DNA of 18,558 bases from Methanolinea sp. SDB. Its GTDB lineage: Archaea > Halobacteriota > Methanomicrobia > Methanomicrobiales > Methanospirillaceae. The notes beneath the pieces were generated by a model. The model had not been told where the DNA came from and made no database searches. It saw only the letters and a list, made by a program, of their open reading frames with translations. Shown piece by piece: positions 13,387 to 18,558 of this stretch. The stretch spans positions 1 to 18,558 of the forward strand of contig LKUF01000154.1 in NCBI GenBank assembly GCA_001412335.1, in the 5' to 3' direction. Both the position numbers and the translations under genes were made by a program. Each line of letters begins with the position of its first letter. Position 1 is the stretch's first letter.

Positions 13387-15291
13387 ATGATAGAGTTACC
13401 GTTCCTGATTATATTCCCTGCAATTGCGGCGGTCCTGTTGCTTTTTATCGCGAATGAGACACTCCGCAATGCGGTTGTGAAAATAGCTGCCCTCCTTATC
13501 GGGGCAGGTACAATATATGCCTTTTTCACGTATTTTCAATCGGGCCTGCAACTATTCTCGGTTCCTTTTGAGCCTGCAAGCCAGATAATGTTTGTTTTGG
13601 AACTGTTCATCGCCCTCTATATCCTCTATGTGGGCATACAATGCAGGAGATACCTGGCCGTACTATTGATCATCATCCAGTCCGCGCTCCTGATTTACGT
13701 CGAATCCGTCTTCGTCATGGGGATCCATCCGGAATTCAACCTTTTCATAGACCAGTTTTCACTGATCATGGCGATGATCATCGGGATTATCGGAACCCTC
13801 ATCTGCGTGTATGCTCTCAGATACATGCAGACCTATCATGCCCACCATCCAGAGATAAAGGACAGGCGGAGACTCTTCTTTTTCATGTTTTTTGTATTCC
13901 TTTCAGGCATGTTCGGCCTTGTATTTTCCAACAATCTCCTCTGGGTCTTCTTCTTCTGGGAGATAACGACGCTGTGTTCCTTCATCCTGATCGGTTACTC
14001 CCAGACAAAAGAGGCGACAAACAATGCATTCCTTGCCTTGGAGATGAATCTTTTGGGCGGAGTAGCGTTTGCGGGCGCTCTTTTATACCTCCTGTATGTT
14101 GACCCGTCCGGCCAGTTCCTCGGGATTGAGCAGCTCCTCACGTCCGGCTATGCCATCGCACTTGTCCCGGCCGTCCTTATCGGATTTGCCGGAATCACCA
14201 AGGCGGCTCTCATGCCGTTCTCCTCGTGGCTTGTCGGGGCCATGGTTGCGCCGACACCGGTATCGGCGCTGCTCCATTCCAGCACCATGGTGAAAGCAGG
14301 GGTCTATGTCATCGTCAGGTTTGCCCCCGTCTATACCGGGACGATGGAAGGCCTGATCATCGGACTGGTAGGCGGCTTCACCTTCCTCCTTGCATCCGCA
14401 ATCGCTATTTCGCAGAGCAATGCAAAGAAGGTCCTCGCATATTCGACAATCGCCAACCTCGGGCTCATAGTCGCCTGTGCGGGAGTGGGAACATATAAGC
14501 TGGTCTGGGCGGCCATCCTGCTCATCATATTCCATGCCATTGCAAAGTCGCTCCTGTTCCTCTGCGTAGGAACGGTCGAGCACAGGATAGGCAGCAAGGA
14601 TATCGAGGACATGTCGGGTCTGATCGTCCGGATGCCAAAGATTGCCGTGATGATGTTCATCGGGATTGCAGGCATGTTCCTTGCCCCGTTCGGCATGCTC
14701 ATATCAAAATGGGCCGCCATCGAGGCATTTATCGAAGCCCAGTTCGGGCTTATCTTTGTTGCCATACTGGCCTTCGGCGGATCGATCACAGTCATGTTCT
14801 GGTCCAAGTGGATGGGAAAGATCATCTCGGTCATCCCATCAGGGGAGAAGGTGGAGGACACGGTCAAGAAGGAGAAATGGTTCGTGCTTTACCTGCTTAC
14901 CGCACTGACCGTGATCGTCTGCCTCATCTTCCCGCTGATATCATCCACCCTGATCGAGCCCTTTGTCATGAGCGTGTATGGCCAGACCGCACGGCTCTCG
15001 CAGGACAATATCGTGATCATGGCGATGATGATCTTCCTCCTGATGCTGATGCCGTTTTCGCTGCTTCTTTACAGGGACGGAGTCAAACATGTCCCTGCGT
15101 ACATGGGTGGAAGACCGACAACAACTGACATGAGGTTCCAGGGGTCGATGGGTATTACACGGGAGACGGCACTCTCGAACTATTACTTCGAGGATTACTT
15201 TGGCGAGAAACGCCTTCTCATGGCCGGGACCGCGCTCTGTTTCGGGCTCATTCTCCTCGCAGGGGTTCTTCTTACGGGGGTGATCCTGTGA
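13387..15291 (+). CDS. echA: Ech hydrogenase subunit EchA (ion-pumping antiporter-like subunit)
   Basis: EchA is the large membrane subunit of energy-converting hydrogenase, related to NuoL of complex I and to Mrp antiporters. It is thought to carry ion pumping linked to ferredoxin/H2 electron transfer. The 634-residue product is mostly membrane helices. It has the key glutamate of the family, E192 in VFFFWEITTLCSFILIGY. The key lysines are K272 in GITKAALMPFSSWLVGAM and K303 in HSSTMVKAGVYVIVRFAP, which is followed by the channel helices (SNAKKVLAYSTIANLGLIV). The ATG at 13387 follows GTGAGG at a good distance. The stop overlaps the echB start (GTGA). The length and gene order echABCDEF match methanogen Ech. 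Confusion with Mrp or Nuo is ruled out by the hydrogenase subunits that follow. Confidence 0.93.
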   Translation: MIELPFLIIFPAIAAVLLLFIANETLRNAVVKIAALLIGAGTIYAFFTYFQSGLQLFSVPFEPASQIMFVLELFIALYILYVGIQCRRYLAVLLIIIQSALLIYVESVFVMGIHPEFNLFIDQFSLIMAMIIGIIGTLICVYALRYMQTYHAHHPEIKDRRRLFFFMFFVFLSGMFGLVFSNNLLWVFFFWEITTLCSFILIGYSQTKEATNNAFLALEMNLLGGVAFAGALLYLLYVDPSGQFLGIEQLLTSGYAIALVPAVLIGFAGITKAALMPFSSWLVGAMVAPTPVSALLHSSTMVKAGVYVIVRFAPVYTGTMEGLIIGLVGGFTFLLASAIAISQSNAKKVLAYSTIANLGLIVACAGVGTYKLVWAAILLIIFHAIAKSLLFLCVGTVEHRIGSKDIEDMSGLIVRMPKIAVMMFIGIAGMFLAPFGMLISKWAAIEAFIEAQFGLIFVAILAFGGSITVMFWSKWMGKIISVIPSGEKVEDTVKKEKWFVLYLLTALTVIVCLIFPLISSTLIEPFVMSVYGQTARLSQDNIVIMAMMIFLLMLMPFSLLLYRDGVKHVPAYMGGRPTTTDMRFQGSMGITRETALSNYYFEDYFGEKRLLMAGTALCFGLILLAGVLLTGVIL

Positions 15292-16151
15292 TCTCTCTTA
15301 CAAACGCGATACTCTTCCTCCTGCTGGCACCGATAATCGGCGGGCTCGTTTCCGGGATCGACCGGAAACTGACTGCACGGATGCAGGGGAGGGTAGGGCC
15401 GCCCATACTCCAGCCCTTCTACGATGTCGGAAAACTGCTCGAAAAAGAGAACCTCGTGGTCACGACCAGCCAGAACTTCTACATACTGAGTTACATCGTC
15501 TTCATCGTGGTAAGCGGGGCGCTCTTCTTTGCCGGAGGAGACCTGCTGTTGGTGATCTTTGCCTTCACGCTGGCACATATCTTCCTGGTACTTGGAGCAT
15601 ATGCGTCGAACTCCCCGTACAGCTTTGTCGGGGCCGAGCGTGAACTGATACAGATCATCGCATACGAACCGATGATAATCCTCTCTGCAGTCGGGATGTT
15701 CATGGTCACGAAGAGCTTCTTTGTCAACGAGATAGCGGCGTCAGAACTGCCTCTCATCCTCTACCTGCCAGGGGTCTTCATCGGTTTTCTCATGGTCTTC
15801 ACCATAAAGCTCCGGAAATCTCCTTTCGATCTCTCCACATCGCATCATGCCCACCAGGAACTGGTCAAGGGGGTGACCACAGAATTCACCGGGCCGAACC
15901 TTGCAAAGATAGAGATCGCACACTGGTACGAGAACGTTTTCCTCCTCGGTTTCGTATACCTGTTCTTTGCATTCAATCCGGCAATAGCCATAGTGGCGAT
16001 AATTGTCGCTTACCTGCTTGAAATTCTGATTGACAACACCTTCTCGCGGGTAAAATGGCAGTTAACCCTGAAGAGCGCCTGGATCGTGGCAGGGATGATG
16101 GGTCTCGTGAACCTCGGGGTTTTGTACTACCTAGCGGGGGTGCTTATCTGA
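15288..16151 (+). CDS. echB: Ech hydrogenase subunit EchB (membrane anchor, NuoH-like)
   Basis: EchB is the second integral membrane subunit, related to NuoH, and connects the hydrogenase arm to the membrane. The 287-residue product has about eight membrane helices. It shows the family's cytoplasmic loops: RMQGRVGPPILQPFYDVGKLL after the first helix, GAERELIQIIAYEPMIIL, and KSPFDLSTSHHAHQELVKG with EFTGPNLAKIEIAHWYE. These loops contact the catalytic subunits. The start is a GTG at 15288, overlapping the echA stop, with GGGGGTGAT (15276-15284) as ribosome binding site. The stop shares one base with the echC start, so all three are translationally coupled. Confidence 0.94.
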   Translation: MISLTNAILFLLLAPIIGGLVSGIDRKLTARMQGRVGPPILQPFYDVGKLLEKENLVVTTSQNFYILSYIVFIVVSGALFFAGGDLLLVIFAFTLAHIFLVLGAYASNSPYSFVGAERELIQIIAYEPMIILSAVGMFMVTKSFFVNEIAASELPLILYLPGVFIGFLMVFTIKLRKSPFDLSTSHHAHQELVKGVTTEFTGPNLAKIEIAHWYENVFLLGFVYLFFAFNPAIAIVAIIVAYLLEILIDNTFSRVKWQLTLKSAWIVAGMMGLVNLGVLYYLAGVLI

Positions 16152-16627
16152 TGACATACCTGAAAAAATCTCCATGGTTGCTCCATTACGATGCCTCGAG
16201 CTGCAACGGCTGCGACATCGAAGTCCTGGCCTGTCTCACACCGCTCTATGACGTCGAGAGGTTCGGGATCATCAACACGGGAAATCCGAAACATGCCGAT
16301 GTCTTTGTTGTTACGGGAGGCGTGAACGAACAGAACAGGGAAGTGATCAGGAACATCTACGAGCAGATGCCCGAACCGAAGGTGGTGGTCGCAGTCGGCA
16401 TCTGTGCAGCATCGGGAGGGGTATTCCGGGAATGCTCCAATATATCGGGCGGTATCGACCAGCTGATCCCGGTGGACGTGTACGTCCCCGGGTGTGCTGC
16501 ACGACCAGAGTCGATAATTGACGGAATTGTAAAATCACTTGAAATACTCGAAGAGAAACGAATCCAGATGAAAGAAAGAGCGAAACAGAAAGAACAGGGG
16601 AGATCCCCTGGCGGAGGTGAGAGATGA
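16151..16627 (+). CDS. echC: Ech hydrogenase small subunit EchC (proximal FeS cluster)
   Basis: EchC is the [NiFe] hydrogenase small subunit, related to NuoB, and carries the single [4Fe-4S] cluster next to the NiFe site. In the 158-residue product the likely ligands are C18 and C21 (SSCNGCDIE), C85 (VGICAASGG) and C115 (VPGCAARPE). It lacks the extra clusters of larger hydrogenase small subunits, as expected for Ech. The last 25 or so residues are a highly charged tail (EEKRIQMKERAKQKEQG) after the conserved fold, probably disordered. The in-frame sequence upstream of 16151 belongs to echB, and the ATG there shares one base with the echB stop. The end overlaps echD (ATGA). Confidence 0.95.
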   Translation: MTYLKKSPWLLHYDASSCNGCDIEVLACLTPLYDVERFGIINTGNPKHADVFVVTGGVNEQNREVIRNIYEQMPEPKVVVAVGICAASGGVFRECSNISGGIDQLIPVDVYVPGCAARPESIIDGIVKSLEILEEKRIQMKERAKQKEQGRSPGGGER

Positions 16628-17004
16628 AGCCCGAGAATCAGGAGCTGCGAGTGATAGACACTGCTCATCTCATCGGTGAGGTCGAGGACTACAGGAACAA
16701 GGGCTACCGGCTTGTCAACATGAGCTGCACCAGGGCCGGCGAGGAGTTTGAGATCAGCTATTCGTTCGAACTTGACCTGCGGTTCGAAAACATCCGGATA
16801 ATCATCCCCCTGGACGCCGATATTTCGAGCATTTCGGGGATATACTGGGGTGCCTTCATTTACGAAAACGAGATGCACGACCTATTTGGCGTGCATGTCC
16901 GTGGAATGAATATCGATTTTAAGGGGAACCTGATACGCACAACGGTTCCCTATTCGTTCAGAAACCCATCATTCAGGGGGGAGGGACCATGTCAAGACAG
17001 ATAG
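16624..17004 (+). CDS. echD: Ech hydrogenase subunit EchD (NuoC-like)
   Basis: EchD is a small hydrophilic subunit related to NuoC (30 kDa subunit of complex I), without cofactors, that packs against the catalytic subunits. The 126-residue product contains YRLVNMSCTRAGEEFEISYSF and IRIIIPLDADISSISGIYWGAFIYENEMHDLFGV. The final stretch (NEMHDLFGV) is the conserved NuoC motif near the interface with the large subunit. It is shorter than NuoC, as usual for Ech. The start overlaps echC (ATGA), and the last 16 bases overlap the echE start. The identification rests on this motif plus its fixed place in the ech order. Confidence 0.9.
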   Translation: MKPENQELRVIDTAHLIGEVEDYRNKGYRLVNMSCTRAGEEFEISYSFELDLRFENIRIIIPLDADISSISGIYWGAFIYENEMHDLFGVHVRGMNIDFKGNLIRTTVPYSFRNPSFRGEGPCQDR

Positions 17005-18068
17005 TGATGCCGTTTGGTCCCCAGCACCCCGTGCTTCCCGAACCCATCCATCTTGATCTCGTCCTCGAGGACGAGACCGTCGTCGATGTAATCCCCTCCA
17101 TAGGCTACATACACAGGGGTCTTGAAACCCTTGTCGAAAAGCGCCAGTTCCCTGAATATGTCTATATCGCGGAACGGACCTGCGGGATCTGCAGTTTTAT
17201 CCACGGTATGACCTACTGCCAGGGTATCGAGCGGGTGATGGGCCTGGAAGTCCCTGAAAGGGCCCATTACCTCCGGACCATTTGGTCCGAGTATTCCCGT
17301 CTCCATTCCCATCTCCTCTGGCTTGGCCTCTTTGCGGATTCGATGGGCTTTGAGAACCTCTTCATGAATGCCTGGAAACACCGTGAATTCGTCCTCGACG
17401 TGATGGAAGAGACTACCGGCGGAAGAGTCATCCAGGGAAGCTGCAAGGTCGGGGGTGTGAGGAGAGACATCGATCAGGATACACTGAAGAGGATGAATGC
17501 GGACCTCAAGGGTTTCGAGAAGGGATTGAAGGAGATGGCCAATGTCTTCCTCAACGATGATTCGGTTGCTTCACGACTCCGTGGTGTCGGGGTGCTTTCC
17601 AGGAACGACGCGTATGTGTGCGGGGCAGTCGGACCGACAGGAAGGGGCAGCGGAGTCCCTATCGACGCCAGGATGACCGGTTATGCCGCATACGGGGAAC
17701 TCGGCTTTTCCCCGGTCGTGGAACAGGATGGAGACTGTTATGCACGCTGTGCAGTCCGCGTCAATGAACTGTTCTCTTCGATCGAGATCATCCGCCAGTC
17801 AATTGACCGGATCCCGGGCGGAGAGATCGAGGTGAAGGTGAAGGGCAACCCGGAGGGCGAGTATTTCTCCCGTTCGGAACAGCCGAGAGGAGAACTGGTA
17901 CATTACGTGAAAGGAAACGGGACCAAGTACCTGGCTCGATCCAGGATCCGGACACCAACGCTGACGAACATTCCCCCGCTTGTGAAGATGCTGCAGGGTT
18001 GTGAACTGGCAGATGTCCCGGTCATCGTCCTGTCGATAGACCCGTGTATCGGGTGCATGGAGAGGTGA
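16989..18068 (+). CDS. echE: Ech hydrogenase large subunit EchE ([NiFe] site)
   Basis: EchE holds the NiFe active site that makes or splits H2, and is related to NuoD. The 359-residue product has both nickel-binding pairs: C65 and C68 (ERTCGICSFIHG) and C353 and C356 (IDPCIGCMER). Other family stretches are GPQHPVLPEPIHLDL, SIGYIHRGLE and GAVGPTGRGSG. The protein ends three residues after the last cysteine. Standard [NiFe] large subunits carry a C-terminal extension cut off by a maturation protease; its absence here means no such cleavage is needed, as known for some Ech enzymes. The ATG lies inside the end of echD. echF follows after six bases. Confidence 0.96.
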   Translation: MSRQIVMPFGPQHPVLPEPIHLDLVLEDETVVDVIPSIGYIHRGLETLVEKRQFPEYVYIAERTCGICSFIHGMTYCQGIERVMGLEVPERAHYLRTIWSEYSRLHSHLLWLGLFADSMGFENLFMNAWKHREFVLDVMEETTGGRVIQGSCKVGGVRRDIDQDTLKRMNADLKGFEKGLKEMANVFLNDDSVASRLRGVGVLSRNDAYVCGAVGPTGRGSGVPIDARMTGYAAYGELGFSPVVEQDGDCYARCAVRVNELFSSIEIIRQSIDRIPGGEIEVKVKGNPEGEYFSRSEQPRGELVHYVKGNGTKYLARSRIRTPTLTNIPPLVKMLQGCELADVPVIVLSIDPCIGCMER

Positions 18069-18074
18069 AGTGGA

Positions 18075-18476
18075 ATGGCATTTTTTGAGATGGCGAAGAC
18101 CGCGATACGATCATTTGTCGGAAAACCGGCCACGCGCAGGTATCCGTTCGTTCCTGCAAAAGTAACTCCCCTATCAAGGGGGCATGTCACGATTGATATC
18201 TCGTCGTGTATCTCGTGCGGCCTGTGCATGAAAAAATGTCCTTCCGAGGCGATCTGCGTCAACAAGGAAGAGAAGACCTGGACCATCGACCGCCTCCGCT
18301 GCATCGTCTGCAACTCGTGCGTCGAAGTCTGCCCGGTCCACTGCCTGACCATGGATACCGTGTATTCACCTGCCGTGACCACGCATTCCGGCCTGGAGGT
18401 CCTCCACATAACCTATGTCAAGCCGGAAAGACCACCAAAGGCCGATTCAGTGGATGAGAACAAAGAACAGGCATAA
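18075..18476 (+). CDS. echF: Ech hydrogenase ferredoxin-like subunit EchF
   Basis: EchF is the electron-entry subunit, related to NuoI, that passes electrons between soluble ferredoxin and the EchC cluster. The 133-residue product has two [4Fe-4S] motifs. The first is C45, C48, C51, C55 (SCISCGLCMKKCPSEAI), and the second is C76, C79, C82, C86 (RCIVCNSCVEVCPVHCL). The N-terminal 40 residues are basic (RSFVGKPATRRYPFVPAKV), as in NuoI. The Lys/Glu-rich C-terminal tail is variable. The ATG follows AGGTGA at 18062-18068, which overlaps the echE stop. It is the last gene of the operon, and a T-run follows. Confidence 0.95.
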   Translation: MAFFEMAKTAIRSFVGKPATRRYPFVPAKVTPLSRGHVTIDISSCISCGLCMKKCPSEAICVNKEEKTWTIDRLRCIVCNSCVEVCPVHCLTMDTVYSPAVTTHSGLEVLHITYVKPERPPKADSVDENKEQA

Positions 18477-18497
18477 TCTCTCTCATTTTTTGCCTCC
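18477..18497 (+). terminator. Oligo-T terminator after the ech operon
   Basis: ATTTTTTG lies at 18484-18491, within ten bases of the echF stop, with pyrimidine-rich flanks (TCTCTCTC before it). This is a typical archaeal intrinsic terminator. Another TTTT follows at 18504-18507. The remaining bases to 18558 show no clear feature. Confidence 0.6.
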
Positions 18498-18558
18498 TCG
18501 CTGTTTTGTGCGGGAAGACGAAATCGACATACCAATTCAGTCACTCACAACCGCCGCC

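Noticed and set aside
14083..14583. Minus-strand open frame of 166 codons inside echA
   Set aside because: It is a charged, low-complexity shadow of a membrane-protein gene, with no promoter or binding site.

Overview
The window looks like part of the chromosome of a hydrogenotrophic methanogenic archaeon, most likely of the order Methanomicrobiales. The reasons are archaeal A-type ATP synthase genes in the order H-I-K-E-C-F-A-B-D, a six-gene methanogen-type Ech hydrogenase operon, GGTGA-like ribosome binding sites and TATA-type promoters. No rRNA, tRNA, insertion sequence or CRISPR array was seen. The genus cannot be fixed from this sequence alone.

Layout. (1) Positions 1-2776 are the 3' end of a first A-type ATP synthase operon: the C-terminal part of atpA (cut by the window edge), atpB, atpD and a 49-residue single-helix membrane protein missed by ordinary ORF size limits. 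(2) Positions 2792-3646, minus strand, hold a tandem universal stress protein. (3) Positions 3868-12499 are a second, complete A-type ATP synthase operon, led by an unrecognised 58-residue ORF and a good TATA box. An AT-rich spacer with terminator-like and promoter-like signals precedes atpK, and a strong hairpin follows it. (4) Positions 12500-13386 contain a repeat- and hairpin-rich spacer, a small unrecognised minus-strand gene and an inverted-repeat-rich control region. (5) Positions 13387-18476 are echABCDEF, a membrane-bound [NiFe] hydrogenase, followed by an oligo-T terminator.

How the parts work together. Ech exchanges electrons between ferredoxin and H2 and couples this to ion movement across the membrane; the A-type ATP synthases turn an ion gradient into ATP, or run in reverse. 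The window is therefore a compact energy-conservation island. The two ATP synthase modules are clearly diverged paralogues, not a fresh duplication. The complete one has unusual residues in its catalytic P-loop and its c-subunit ion-binding helix, so the two enzymes may differ in coupling ion or working conditions.

No wholly new system was recognised. The most novel material is the small-protein genes flanking the ATP synthase operons, the separate expression signals around atpK, and the variant c and A subunits.
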